Below, piece after piece: positions 16,011 to 24,528 of a stretch of 64,000 nucleotides of DNA (positions are counted from its first letter, which is position 1; each line of letters starts with the position of its first letter). Where the stretch lies: NCBI GenBank assembly GCA_029556545.1, contig JAKQEQ010000084.1:42439-106438 (forward strand), read 5' to 3'. The translations under genes were made by a program, and so were the position numbers. The DNA comes from Candidatus Hydrogenedentota bacterium. Its GTDB lineage: Bacteria; Hydrogenedentota; Hydrogenedentia; Hydrogenedentales; JAGMZX01. Under the pieces are notes generated by a model. The model saw only the letters and a list, made by a program, of their open reading frames with translations. It did no database searches and was not told the DNA's origin.

Positions 16011-17153
16011 TCAATCCGTGATGATCAGCTTCTCTTTCGACGGCAGGGACGGGAACGGATGGTGCGGTTCGAGTTGGTACCAATACGCGACCGCCGCGAG
16101 ATCGTCCTCCAGCGGCAGGTACCGCCCTTCACTCTGCCAGCCGAGGCTCTGAATGGTCACGCGCAGGTCCTGATCGAAACGCACGGGATCCGTAATATGC
16201 CAGCGGTATTGGCCGATCCGCCGCTGCGCGCCGTCGTGGGGCACGTGGTGGAAGCCGGTGTACGGGCTGCTGAAAGACTCATACGAATACTTGCCGTCCT
16301 CCTTGCGTTCACCATAGCCGTAGGACCCGCAAAAGTAGTCTTCCTCGCCCGTTCCGCAGATCGTCGGGAAAGCATCGTCGCCGTCGATGTAGAACTTGAT
16401 CTCGCCCTCGCCCCACCAGCCTTCGCTGTTCGCGCCATGAGCTAGATAAGTCCCAACGTAGTGACCCCGGCCCCGGATGCCGTCCACGATGGTAAAAACC
16501 TCTTTGTACGGCAGCGGATTCACCCGGCGGAACTGCGCGTGGAAGTACGGCGTGTCCTCAGACACCGCTTCGAGCGAGTAATCGATCTGGTAATAGACCG
16601 TCGCATGCTTCGCCCCCAGGTTCTCCATGGTAACCCGGCACCCCTTCCGGAAGGGCATCTGCCAGTAGGAATTGAAGCCGCTCCGCGGATTCACGCAAAT
16701 CGCCAGCGACGATATCCGCGGTTCTTTGCCCATGCCCCAGCCCGCGGCGAAGAAGTCGCCCACGGGAACCTCGACCGACGGCTGTTCCTCGCCGTCCCAG
16801 TAGAAACGCAGGATCATGAGGCGATAGTCTCCCGCCGGGGTCATCCAGATGTGATTGATGACGCCGGACCCCTCAATCGCGCCCAACGTGAAGGTCGTGC
16901 CCGGCTCGATGTGCACATACGGGTTCACCTTCCAGCCCTGGCCGAGTTCGCGGGCCGCGTGGGCCGCGCTCCCTTCCTCCAACGTGGCCATGCCGCCCTT
17001 CCCCTTCTCGCCGGTGAAGTTCTCCGGACTGATCGATCGCGTCTTCGCGTCATTCAATTGGCAAAGCCGGTCCAGTCCCGCGGCCTGCCCATGCGCCAAA
17101 GGCGCGCACACGACCAGTAGACCCACCGTCAGACACAGAATGCTCGCGTTCAT
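16011..17153 (-). CDS. Secreted DUF2961 / GH172-family protein
   Basis: The 380-residue protein has a signal peptide (MNASILCLTVGLLVVCAPLAHGQ) and the DUF2961 hallmarks: SPENFTGEKGKGGMA, GVINHIWMT, LRFYWDGEEQPSVEVPVGDFF, and the strongly conserved GTGEEDYFCGSY loop with YTGFHHV after it. Characterised relatives, now grouped as GH172, act on fructose dianhydride or D-arabinofuranosyl linkages, with acidic residues in the WDGE and GTGEEDY motifs as active-site candidates. Substrate cannot be fixed here. It lies 55 bp upstream of the GH78 gene on the same strand with a GGAGGG ribosome site, so co-expression with the rhamnosidase is likely. Confidence 0.9.
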   Translation of the reverse strand: MNASILCLTVGLLVVCAPLAHGQAAGLDRLCQLNDAKTRSISPENFTGEKGKGGMATLEEGSAAHAARELGQGWKVNPYVHIEPGTTFTLGAIEGSGVINHIWMTPAGDYRLMILRFYWDGEEQPSVEVPVGDFFAAGWGMGKEPRISSLAICVNPRSGFNSYWQMPFRKGCRVTMENLGAKHATVYYQIDYSLEAVSEDTPYFHAQFRRVNPLPYKEVFTIVDGIRGRGHYVGTYLAHGANSEGWWGEGEIKFYIDGDDAFPTICGTGEEDYFCGSYGYGERKEDGKYSYESFSSPYTGFHHVPHDGAQRRIGQYRWHITDPVRFDQDLRVTIQSLGWQSEGRYLPLEDDLAAVAYWYQLEPHHPFPSLPSKEKLIITD

Positions 17154-17271
17154 TTCTCATCCCTCCGTTAATACAGCGTTGAAAAAACCGTTGTTGATCG
17201 CGCACAGGAACGAGAACGACTGTAGCGCGCGGACCCGTGGACGTTCAATGCGCGCGGTGGATCGTGCGTCT

Positions 17272-18645
17272 TCAGCCGATCCAGCCGATCGCCACGGCGG
17301 TGGTGGCGAGGCTCAGGACAAGGAGGAACCCGCACATGTCGGTAAGCGTCGTGAGTATGGGCGGCGCGCCGAGCGCGGGGTCCATGCCGAGCCGGCGAAG
17401 GACCATCGGGATAAGCCCGCCAAGCGATACGGCTACGAGCGTGTTCAATGCAAACGCCGCGCCGATAACCATCCCCAGCACCGGCGTATCGTGCCAGAAC
17501 ACGTAGGCGATCACGCCCAGGAGTCCGCCGAGGACAACCCCGTTGAGAAGGCCGACCGCCACCTCCTTGGCCCACACGAGGACGTAGTCGCCGGGCCGGA
17601 TGAGGCCGAGCGCCAACTCGCGGATACTCACCGCCACCGCCTGGTTCCCGCTGCACCCGGACATGTTGCAGATGACGGGCATGAAGAACACCAGGGCGAA
17701 CAGGCGGCCGACGGTCCCTTCAAACAGCAGAATGACGCTCGCCGCCGTGATGCTCAGGGCCATATTCAGCACCAGCCAGACCAACCGCCGCGAAGCGCGT
17801 TCGCGCAGAGGCATCGATCGGAGTTCCTCGCCCGTGATAATGCCGCTGTAGCGCAGGAACGCTTTCTCTTGCTCTTCGTAAAGCGCTTCCTCGACCGCCG
17901 CCCGGCGCACCACGCCGATCACCTTGCCGTCGTCGTCCGTAACCGGCACGTTCCAGAAGGTCCACCGCTCGAAGAAGTCGTCCAGTTCCTCGAGCGGCGT
18001 GTCCGCCAGCACGTAGATCGGGTTGACGATCATAATCTGGCGCAGTTCCTTCTCCGGCCGCGCGAGCAACAAGTCCCGCATGCGCACGACCCCCACCAAT
18101 CGCCCGTGCTCCGACGCGACGTAAACGTAGTGGAGCCCGTAGTCCGAGTAGCGTTCGCTGTTCTCCCGGATGTCCCCCACCACGTCCGCCACGCGCATAT
18201 CCTGCGGATACACCACGAAGTCCGTCGTCATGATGCCGCCCGCCGTGTCCTCGGGATACGTCAGCAGGTGGCGCGCGTCCGCCGCTTCCTCCGGCTCCAT
18301 CTCGCGGAGAATCGCCTCGGCGTCCTCCTCGTGCATCTCCCCCAGGACGTCCGCGCGGCGGTCGCTCTCCATCTCCTCGACGATGTCCGCCGCGTGCTCG
18401 ATCGGCAGGTCTTCGATGAGGTCGGCGGCTTGCGCGTCCGCCAACTCCTCCATCAGGTCCGCGGCCGTTTCCGGCCCCAGCGCCGAAAAGAGGACGGACC
18501 GTTCGTCCTCGTCCAGACGCGACAACACCCGCGCCACCTCGCCGGGGCTCAACCGCGAGAACAGCGCCGTCAGCCCGGCGCTGTCCTGCCGCTGCAGGAG
18601 TTCGTCCAGGTCCTTCCAGGGCTCTTCCAGATCGGTTTCGGGCAT
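17272..18645 (-). CDS. mgtE: Magnesium transporter MgtE
   Basis: This Mg2+ channel/transporter has the full MgtE architecture in 457 residues: an N-terminal helical repeat domain (about 10-140, with the EEMESDRRADVLGEM and AEAILREMEPEEAAD Mg-sensing acidic repeats), two CBS domains (about 142-265, starting GGIMTTDFV), a linker helix, and five transmembrane helices from about 290. The pore-region motif NMSGCSGNQ and the GLIRPGDY segment are present. In characterised members, Mg2+ binding between the N and CBS domains closes the pore, so regulation is built into the protein. No M-box riboswitch is evident upstream. The gene is monocistronic. Confidence 0.96.
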   Translation of the reverse strand: MPETDLEEPWKDLDELLQRQDSAGLTALFSRLSPGEVARVLSRLDEDERSVLFSALGPETAADLMEELADAQAADLIEDLPIEHAADIVEEMESDRRADVLGEMHEEDAEAILREMEPEEAADARHLLTYPEDTAGGIMTTDFVVYPQDMRVADVVGDIRENSERYSDYGLHYVYVASEHGRLVGVVRMRDLLLARPEKELRQIMIVNPIYVLADTPLEELDDFFERWTFWNVPVTDDDGKVIGVVRRAAVEEALYEEQEKAFLRYSGIITGEELRSMPLRERASRRLVWLVLNMALSITAASVILLFEGTVGRLFALVFFMPVICNMSGCSGNQAVAVSIRELALGLIRPGDYVLVWAKEVAVGLLNGVVLGGLLGVIAYVFWHDTPVLGMVIGAAFALNTLVAVSLGGLIPMVLRRLGMDPALGAPPILTTLTDMCGFLLVLSLATTAVAIGWIG

Positions 18646-18951
18646 ATACGGCCCCGTTGCCGCCGCAAGCGCGGCGCGGTTGCTCTTCCGAGGACCCCGC
18701 GCGCCTCAAGGTCGTGTCACAAAACGAGAGACCAGGCTGCGCGGCTGATCGGGGAAGCGCCGGAAGAGACACTGCCTATTATCCGACGCGGCGCGTAGTA
18801 TACCCTAGAGCACAGCGCCCGCGCACCCGCGGAGCGCGACGCGGTATACTATGCAGTTATGGTTGGGAACGCACGGAAAACCAGGGATGCTCAGACGACA
18901 ATACATCGCCCCGGTTGGGAACCCTATTGATATGTCAGGCGCGGGACCGAC
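18646..18951. other. Gene-free interval upstream of mgtE
   Basis: About 300 bp between the divergent mgtE and small membrane protein genes contain no supportable gene. Two TATAC-containing sites (GTAGTATACC near 18796 and GGTATACTATG near 18843) could be -10 boxes, the first for mgtE and the second for rightward transcription, but neither has a convincing -35 partner. A palindromic repeat follows at 18952. Confidence 0.4.
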
Positions 18952-19000
18952 GGGGACTGGCACAAGCGAGCGAGTCTTCGAGCAAGACGTGCCTGTCCCC
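18952..19000. repeat. GGGGACTGGCAC palindromic (REP/RAYT-type) element, copy 3
   Basis: A 49-bp copy running from GGGGACTGGCACAAGCGAG to AAGACGTGCCTGTCCCC. Its centre is GAGTCTTCGAGCAAG instead of the GC hairpin of copies 1 and 2. It lies 44 bp upstream of the small membrane-protein gene; a GGGCGAGGACGAGGAGCG tract separates them. Confidence 0.8.
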
Positions 19001-19044
19001 GATCCCCCGAGGGCGAGGACGAGGAGCGACGGAGGACAGGCGTA

Positions 19045-19239
19045 ATGAGTGACTCCGATACCGCGCATGCTCCGTCCGGCACGCGATCCTGGCGGTCCTT
19101 GGCGGGCTCCGCGGGTCGCGCCCTTATCGCGCTCTGGACCTTCGGGTGCGCGGCTTTCTTCTTCGTGCGCTTCTCGTTTCTGGTTCACCATGCGAATCAA
19201 GACGCCCTGCGCCAATTCATCGAGCGGTGGCTGAAATGA
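19045..19239 (+). CDS. Small single-span membrane protein
   Basis: The 64-residue product has a polar N-terminus and one strong transmembrane helix (ALIALWTFGCAAFFFVRFSF), then a short basic/acidic tail ending ERWLK. GGAGG lies 9 bases before the ATG, and third-position GC is high, both supporting translation. No family is recognised. The next gene downstream on the same strand is a Crp/Fnr regulator 160 bp away, separated by a hairpin repeat, so co-transcription is uncertain. Confidence 0.55.
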   Translation: MSDSDTAHAPSGTRSWRSLAGSAGRALIALWTFGCAAFFFVRFSFLVHHANQDALRQFIERWLK

Positions 19240-19284
19240 ATTCCCACGGGCGTCACGAAAGCGACCGCGATTCTTCTCTCCGTC

Positions 19285-19304
19285 ATTCCCGCGAAAGCGG
19301 GAAT
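19285..19304. repeat. ATTCCCGC-GAAA-GCGGGAAT hairpin repeat (dRS3-like)
   Basis: A perfect 8-bp stem closed by a GAAA tetraloop, embedded in CGTCATTCCCGCGAAAGCGG-type context. The same 20-mer consensus (ATTCCC-N8-GGGAAT) is the dispersed dRS3 repeat of Neisseria and is widespread in other bacteria as an intergenic palindrome. It may stabilise or end the transcript of the small membrane-protein gene, though there is no T-run. Confidence 0.7.
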
Positions 19305-19399
19305 CCAGTAGAATTCGCGCACATGCAAAAACGTGGACAGCAGAGACCTGAAAATGCTTCTTCCAAGCGTCTGAAGCGAACACGAAGCGACCGCACGCC

Positions 19400-20095
19400 A
19401 TGACCATGATGCGTCCATTCGCGCGCGTCCCCTTCTCGCTCAAGGAAGTGGCGTTCTTTCAAGACCTGGACGCGACCGTGCTCGCGCGGGTCGGCGAGTT
19501 CGTCTATCACCGTGAATATGGAACGCGCCAGATCGTGTTCTTCCCCGACGATCCCTGCGATTTCGTCTATTGGGTGCGCAAGGGCCGCGTCCGGATAACC
19601 CGCGTCTCGGACGACGGACGCGAGCTTTCGTTCCGCCACGCCGCGCCCGGAGACATGTTCGGCGAGGAGTGCCTCGTGAACCGAGGACGACGCGAAAACT
19701 ACGCCGAGGCGCTCCGCGCGGGCGTCCTGTGCCTTATGCGCGCCGTCGATTTCCGGAAATGCGTGCGGGAAGAGGGCGCATTCGCCTGCCAGGTGGCGCA
19801 CTACCTGTGCGAACGCGGACTCGAAACCGAGCAGACCCTGAGCGAAATGGTCTTCTGTTCCGTCCGTCGGCGCCTGGCCTCCGGCCTGCTCCGCTTGTTG
19901 CGGCGCGAAGGCGGCCAGCCGGGCGCGACCCTCCAAGTGACGCACCAGGAACTCGCGAACCTCATCGGTTCGACCCGCGAAACGACCACCGCCACGCTAC
20001 ACGGACTGCGCACCGAAGGCATCGTCGCGCTCGCGAATCGCTCCATTGTCATTCGCGACCCCGCGGCGCTCGAACACGTGGCAAGGAGCGGATAA
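19400..20095 (+). CDS. Crp/Fnr family transcriptional regulator
   Basis: The 231-residue protein has an N-terminal cyclic-nucleotide-binding-type beta-roll (about residues 15-135, with GTRQIVFFPDDPCDFVYWVRKGRVRI cut short here as RQIVFFPDDP and GDMFGEECLV) and a C-terminal winged helix (about 150-225) whose recognition helix STRETTTATLHGL resembles the SRETVxR helix of CRP/FNR. The CRP cAMP-contact Arg-Ser pair is not obvious, and there is no N-terminal FNR iron-sulfur cysteine cluster, although several cysteines are scattered through the protein. The effector is therefore unknown. Its stop codon overlaps the next gene's start by one base (TAATG), so it probably co-varies with the cyclase-family hydrolase. 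Confidence 0.9.
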   Translation: MTMMRPFARVPFSLKEVAFFQDLDATVLARVGEFVYHREYGTRQIVFFPDDPCDFVYWVRKGRVRITRVSDDGRELSFRHAAPGDMFGEECLVNRGRRENYAEALRAGVLCLMRAVDFRKCVREEGAFACQVAHYLCERGLETEQTLSEMVFCSVRRRLASGLLRLLRREGGQPGATLQVTHQELANLIGSTRETTTATLHGLRTEGIVALANRSIVIRDPAALEHVARSG

Positions 20096-20721
20096 TGACG
20101 ATTACATGGCATGACGTTTCGATTCCCCTGCGGGAAGGCATGACCGTCTGGCCCGGCGACCCGCCCTTCGAATTGCGGCCCGACCGCCGCATCGCAGCCG
20201 GCGCCACCGCCAACACCTCGCTCCTGAGGCTCTCGACCCACACCGGAACCCACGTGGACGCGCCGTGGCATTTCGAAGACAAAGGCAAACGACTCGACGC
20301 CGTGGACCCGGCCGTCTTCTTCGGAGACGCGCTGTTGCTTGACCTGTCCGACGTGAACCTTGTCCGCGCGGATCACCTGCCCCCGGAACGGCTGCCCGAG
20401 CGGGTCCTGTTCAAGACGCGCAACTCGAACGTCCCCGTGGACGCGCCCTTCCAGCGGGATTACGTCGCGCTCGACGCGGACGCCGCGCAACGCCTCGTGG
20501 CGGACGGCGTCCGCCTCGTGGGCGTGGATTACCTGTCCGTGGCCCCCTACAAGCAGCCGGGACAGCCCACGCACCACATCCTTCTCCAACACGACGTACT
20601 CGTGGTCGAGGGTCTGCTCCTGCGCGGCTTCACGCAAGGGGTGTACCCGTTCATACTGCTTCCCTTGCCCCTCGCCGACGCCGACGGCGCGCCCTGCCGC
20701 GCATTTCTCGGCGTCCCCTGA
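20095..20721 (+). CDS. Cyclase-family metal-dependent hydrolase (KynB/arylformamidase-like)
   Basis: The 208-residue protein has the cyclase/arylformamidase family signature H-x-G-T-H-x-D-x-P-x-H as THTGTHVDAPWHF (about residues 45-57), which binds Zn or Mn. It also has the N-terminal DVSIPLREGMTVWPGDP motif and the C-terminal GVDYLSVAP and HHILLQHDVLVVEGL segments. Family members hydrolyse N-formylkynurenine or related cyclic amides and lactones. No other tryptophan-degradation gene is nearby, so the substrate is uncertain. The ATG overlaps the Crp/Fnr stop by one base. A 7-bp hairpin (GTCCCCT...AGGGGAC) straddles its stop codon where a repeat element begins. Confidence 0.9.
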   Translation: MTITWHDVSIPLREGMTVWPGDPPFELRPDRRIAAGATANTSLLRLSTHTGTHVDAPWHFEDKGKRLDAVDPAVFFGDALLLDLSDVNLVRADHLPPERLPERVLFKTRNSNVPVDAPFQRDYVALDADAAQRLVADGVRLVGVDYLSVAPYKQPGQPTHHILLQHDVLVVEGLLLRGFTQGVYPFILLPLPLADADGAPCRAFLGVP

Positions 20722-20728
20722 TCCCCCA

Positions 20729-20837
20729 GGGGACTGGCACAAGCGAGCGAGTCTTCGAGCCTGTCCTCCGACGTGTCGTCCATAGCTTTAGCGGCGGAGG
20801 AAGCCTTGGCGAAGGAGGGCGAGACGTGCCTGTCCCC
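20729..20837. repeat. GGGGACTGGCAC palindromic element, copy 4, with nested second palindrome
   Basis: The element starts GGGGACTGGCACAAGCGAG and ends GAGACGTGCCTGTCCCC but is 109 bp rather than ~50. Its middle is split by another imperfect palindrome flanked by CCTCCG and CGGAGG (about 20765-20800), as if one small element had inserted in the other. Extra CCTGTCC repeats follow to 20859. Confidence 0.75.
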
Positions 20838-20864
20838 GATCCTGTCCGATCCTGTCCCCGACCC

Positions 20865-20894
20865 TTGTGCGCACGCGCGCGGGACGGGTATGCT
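20865..20894 (+). promoter_or_regulatory. Candidate promoter for the O-antigen ligase-like gene
   Basis: TTGTGC (20865-20870) and TATGCT (20889-20894) are 18 bp apart, and the -10 box ends 21 bp before the GTG start of the downstream gene. The short leader still leaves room for the GGGAG ribosome site. Confidence 0.4.
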
Positions 20895-20915
20895 CGATAG
20901 CGGGAGATTTCACGG

Positions 20916-22442
20916 GTGAAGACCAAGGGTGCAGCATCGAGCGCATGGCCGTTCCACGGCGGGACCGCGTTCGTTCGCGAGGTCCTTCCCAACGCAGCGA
21001 CGGCGACGGCCATCGCGGCGGTGGTGGTATTCGCGGGCGCGTGGCTAGCGCCAAGACTTGGAGTCGCCGAGTACGACTACCTCGTGGGCGCGGGCCTGGT
21101 TGTCGGAGCCGCGGGCGCGGCGTTCCTCGTCTTCGGCCCTTCCTGGATCATCATTTCCCTCTTCCTTGCCAAGATGATCCTCGGCCATCTATTCCTTTCC
21201 ATGTACATATTCCCCTTCGCGGGCGTCGAATGGCACCCCCGCGAATTCTGGCTCTTCCTGCTGCTGGCCCACGGCGCCGTCAAGCTGATCACGGGCCGCG
21301 CCGCCATACGCCCCGACCTCACCCACTACTTCTTCTACCTGTACTGCTTCTATTTCGTGTTCATCGCGGCGGTGGGCCTCTGGCGGCAGCCGAACATGAC
21401 CGAAATCATCAAGGAATGCCGCTTTCCTATTTTTCTATCTACATACCTGGTTTTCGCGACCTGCGTCAAGGACCGCCGCGAACTCCGGCGGTACGCCCGC
21501 GCCCTCCTGGCGCTCACCACGCTCATCGCCCTCGGCGCGTGCGCCTTCTTCGCGTACACCTTCGTCACCGGCAACGTCATCAACACGCAGAACGTCTACG
21601 GCGAATACGTCCGACGCCAGATCGGCCCCCGCCTCCTCCAATCCGTCCGCCCCAACGGCCACCTCTTCTACGAAGTCTGTTTCGTCGTCATCGCGGCCCT
21701 GTTCTTCTGTCGCGAGACCACGAGGCGCGTGAAAGCGCTCTACCTCCTCCTCCTCGGAGTCTTCGGCTGCGCCATCGTCATCACCATGATGCGGACCGCC
21801 TACGTCGCCCTCGCCTGCTCCCTCGCGATACTCGTGTTCATCAGCCTGCCGCGCGGCATGCGGTGGCTGCTCGTCTTCGTCGGCGTACTCGGCGTTGTCC
21901 TGGTGGCCCTGGCGCTCGGCGCGCAACTCTACGAATCGACCGCGCAACAACTGCCTGATCTCGAAGTCTCCCTCAAGGCGCGCGTCGAGGAAATGCGCGG
22001 CGCATGGGACACCTTCCTGCGGCATCCGCTCACGGGCGCGGGCATGGGAAGTTCCTTCGAGGGCATGGGCTGGGTCGCGAAACAGAGCACCATCGCTTAC
22101 GGTCAGACCACCTACCAGACCGTCCACAACGTCTGGATGTATTACTTGTTCAAGGGCGGCATCGTCGGCATGGCGCTCGTGCTCGCCGGACTCGGCGGCA
22201 TCCTCGCCCGCGCGTACTTGACCATCGAGCGCATCCAGGACGCCCGCGACCGCTGCCTCCTGCGCGGCCTCGTCGCCGCGACCGCCGGGCAACTCGTCGC
22301 CTCCCTCGCCATGCCCCGGCTCACCTACCCCATCGGCGCCGTCTTCCTCGCCATGATGACCTGCGCGTTCTTCCTGCTCGCCCGGCAGCCCATGGCCGAG
22401 ACACCGGTCGGCCCGGAGGATAGACCGTGTTGCGGTTACTGA
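20916..22442 (+). CDS. O-antigen ligase / Wzy-family polytopic membrane protein
   Basis: The 508-residue protein has about 12 hydrophobic helices and a large periplasmic loop (about residues 345-415). That loop holds the RHPLTGAGMG and HNVWMYYLFKGGIVG motifs of the Wzy_C/WaaL domain, where the loop Arg and His take part in glycan transfer from a lipid carrier. It would therefore polymerise or ligate a surface polysaccharide at the periplasmic face. Translation starts at a GTG with GGGAG 9 bases upstream. The next gene overlaps its 3' end by 16 bp. No glycosyltransferase locus is adjacent, so its glycan substrate is not given by context. Confidence 0.88.
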   Translation: MKTKGAASSAWPFHGGTAFVREVLPNAATATAIAAVVVFAGAWLAPRLGVAEYDYLVGAGLVVGAAGAAFLVFGPSWIIISLFLAKMILGHLFLSMYIFPFAGVEWHPREFWLFLLLAHGAVKLITGRAAIRPDLTHYFFYLYCFYFVFIAAVGLWRQPNMTEIIKECRFPIFLSTYLVFATCVKDRRELRRYARALLALTTLIALGACAFFAYTFVTGNVINTQNVYGEYVRRQIGPRLLQSVRPNGHLFYEVCFVVIAALFFCRETTRRVKALYLLLLGVFGCAIVITMMRTAYVALACSLAILVFISLPRGMRWLLVFVGVLGVVLVALALGAQLYESTAQQLPDLEVSLKARVEEMRGAWDTFLRHPLTGAGMGSSFEGMGWVAKQSTIAYGQTTYQTVHNVWMYYLFKGGIVGMALVLAGLGGILARAYLTIERIQDARDRCLLRGLVAATAGQLVASLAMPRLTYPIGAVFLAMMTCAFFLLARQPMAETPVGPEDRPCCGY

Positions 22443-23476
22443 CTTGTGTTGGGGCACTCTTGCTTCTTCCGAAGGTGGCGTCGTCTCAGATCGATCAAGG
22501 CGAAGAACGCATCAAAGCCTTCTGCATCGACTTCAATTGGGGGCCATCGGGCTTCGCGACACCCGGCATGTACGCTCAGGCGTCGCCCTCGAAACACCTC
22601 GCGTGGTACCGCGCCCTCGGCGTAAACACCATCCAGACCTTCTGCGTCAGTTGCCCCGGCTATGCCTGGTACCGCGGCGAGGCCGCGCCCGTCCAGCCCG
22701 GCATGCAAGGCGATTTTCTCAAGGAGATCGCCGAACTCGGTCACGCCGACGGCATGAAGGTCATGGGCTACTTCTGCATCGGCGCGAATACCTATTGGGA
22801 CGAGACGCACCCCGACCAGAGCCACCGCTTCCCGAGCGCCATCTCGATCCCGTTCACGCGCGACTACCTCGACTATCTCGCGAAGGTCATCCCGGAAGCC
22901 CTCGAAAAGACCGCCATCGACGGCTTCATGATCGATTGGGTCTTCAACGGCTCCCATTTCTATCCGGACAAGCAATACGCCTGGCTCGATTGTGAAAAGC
23001 AGATGTACCAGGAACTGTTCGGCGTTCCGTTCCCCGGAGACGACGCCATGACCGCCGAACGCATCCAGGAATTCAACCGCCGCGCCCTCGACCGCTGCTG
23101 GGCGACCATCCGCGACGCCGCCAAGACCGCGAAACCCGACTGCATTATCTGGCTGAGTTGCTACGACCTCGAACACCCGCAGGTCGTCGGCTCGAAATTG
23201 CTCGAAGAAGTGGACTGGCTCATGAATGAACACCCTGACGCGGCGAAACTCGACGCCGCGCGACGGGCCGTCGGGCCGCGCACGCGCCTGATCCAGTGTC
23301 TGAGCGGCTGGGGCGGGAAACATGACGCCGCCGCGTTCATCCACGACGACCGATTCCGCGACGTCGGCCTGTACGGGTTCATCAAGCCCGACCTCGACAC
23401 CACCTTGCCCGTCGAAGGCGCCACCGGCGACGCCGCCAACATCGCCGCACTGCGCGAGGCGTTCAACGCGCCGTAG
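22427..23476 (+). CDS. Secreted TIM-barrel protein, putative glycoside hydrolase-like
   Basis: The 349-residue product has a signal peptide (MLRLLTCVGALLLLPKVASSQ) and a mature domain in the style of (beta/alpha)8 glycoside-hydrolase-like proteins: FCIDFNWG, HLAWYRALGVNTIQTF, ADGMKVMGYFCIGANT, IDGFMIDWVFN with an Asp on a strand end, and VDWLMNEHPD. The strand-end acidic residues could be catalytic, but I cannot assign a CAZy family. A GTG start with GGAGG 8 bases upstream overlaps the preceding O-antigen ligase-like gene by 16 bp, so the two are probably translationally coupled. Similar unclassified proteins are common in Planctomycetes and Lentisphaerae. Function remains a hypothesis. Confidence 0.8.
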   Translation: MLRLLTCVGALLLLPKVASSQIDQGEERIKAFCIDFNWGPSGFATPGMYAQASPSKHLAWYRALGVNTIQTFCVSCPGYAWYRGEAAPVQPGMQGDFLKEIAELGHADGMKVMGYFCIGANTYWDETHPDQSHRFPSAISIPFTRDYLDYLAKVIPEALEKTAIDGFMIDWVFNGSHFYPDKQYAWLDCEKQMYQELFGVPFPGDDAMTAERIQEFNRRALDRCWATIRDAAKTAKPDCIIWLSCYDLEHPQVVGSKLLEEVDWLMNEHPDAAKLDAARRAVGPRTRLIQCLSGWGGKHDAAAFIHDDRFRDVGLYGFIKPDLDTTLPVEGATGDAANIAALREAFNAP

Positions 23477-23485
23477 ACAACCCGA

Positions 23486-24466
23486 TCACCAGCCCCGTCG
23501 GCGCATCGCGTCCATCGGCTCGCGGTCCGTCGCCGACGGCGGGTCCGGGGACAACGCCGTGATCGCCGCGCGCTCCTCCGGCGAAAGCCGCATATCGAGG
23601 CACTGCAACGTTTCGTCAAACTGATCGAGGCTCCGCGCGCCCACAATGGTCGAGGTCACCAGCGGATGGCTCATGACCCACGCCACGGCCAGCGCCGCCG
23701 GCGAGCGGCCCTGCTCCGAGGCGTGCGCGATGAAGCGCTTGGTCACCTCGATGTACTGCGGGTTGCCGTAGCGCTGCCGGTACATCTCGACCTCGGTCAG
23801 CCGCCCGGACGCGCCCCGCAGGTACTTGCCCGTCAACATCCCGGCGGCCATCGCGTTGTACGGCACAACCGCCAGCCCTTCGTACGCCGCCAACGGCAGT
23901 ATCTCGACCTCGGCCTGCCGCTTCACCAGGCTGTACATGGGCTGCGTCGCCACGACCGGCGGGTACCGCCCCGCCGCCGCGACCGCCAGCGCCTTCATCG
24001 TCTGCCATGCCGCGAAGTTCGACACGCCGCAGTAGATCACCTTCCCCTGCTCGACGAGCGTATGCACTGCGGCCAGGGTCTGTTCGATGGCGACGTTCTC
24101 GTCCCAGTGGTGCAGATAGAGCAGATCGAGTTTGTCGGTTTGTAGCCGTTTAAGGCTGTTTTCGACTGTTTGCAGCAGATTGCGTCGCGATAATCCCTCG
24201 TCGTTGCGACCGCCGCCCGTCGGGAAGAACACCTTCGACGCCAGGATGATCTCGTGTCGATGGGGGCCGATCCAGCGTCCGATAATCTCCTCCGTCGCCC
24301 CCTTGTTGTAGTTCGTCGACGTGTCGAAGAAGTTGATCCCAACGTCGAGCGCGCGCGCCATCAACCGCCGCGACGTCGCCTCGTCCGCCTCGTTCCCGAA
24401 GGTCATCGTGCCCAGGGAGAGTTCCGAAACAAGGATGCCCGTCTTGCCGAGCCGCACGTATTCCAT
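23486..24466 (-). CDS. Aldo/keto reductase
   Basis: The 326-residue protein is a complete AKR TIM barrel of the YghZ/Tas-like type. The catalytic tetrad is visible: Asp in FFDTSTNY, Tyr in the same motif, Lys in LASKVF and His in LYLHHWD. NADPH-binding elements near the C-terminus include TSTIVGARSLDQFDE. It probably reduces a carbonyl or sugar aldehyde in the cytoplasm; substrate cannot be inferred. AGGAGGG lies before the ATG. It converges with the TIM-barrel gene, with only 9 bp between stops. Confidence 0.94.
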   Translation of the reverse strand: MEYVRLGKTGILVSELSLGTMTFGNEADEATSRRLMARALDVGINFFDTSTNYNKGATEEIIGRWIGPHRHEIILASKVFFPTGGGRNDEGLSRRNLLQTVENSLKRLQTDKLDLLYLHHWDENVAIEQTLAAVHTLVEQGKVIYCGVSNFAAWQTMKALAVAAAGRYPPVVATQPMYSLVKRQAEVEILPLAAYEGLAVVPYNAMAAGMLTGKYLRGASGRLTEVEMYRQRYGNPQYIEVTKRFIAHASEQGRSPAALAVAWVMSHPLVTSTIVGARSLDQFDETLQCLDMRLSPEERAAITALSPDPPSATDREPMDAMRRRGW

Positions 24467-24528
24467 TACACGCCGCCCTCCTTCCGATGGGGTTGCCTTC
24501 TCTTGCGGCGGGTATTATGGCAAATCGG

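Noticed and set aside
13193-16021. 942-residue plus-strand frame antisense to the GH78 gene
   Set aside because: Arg/His/Pro-rich shadow frame; the rhamnosidase on the other strand has a signal peptide, ribosome site and all GH78 motifs.
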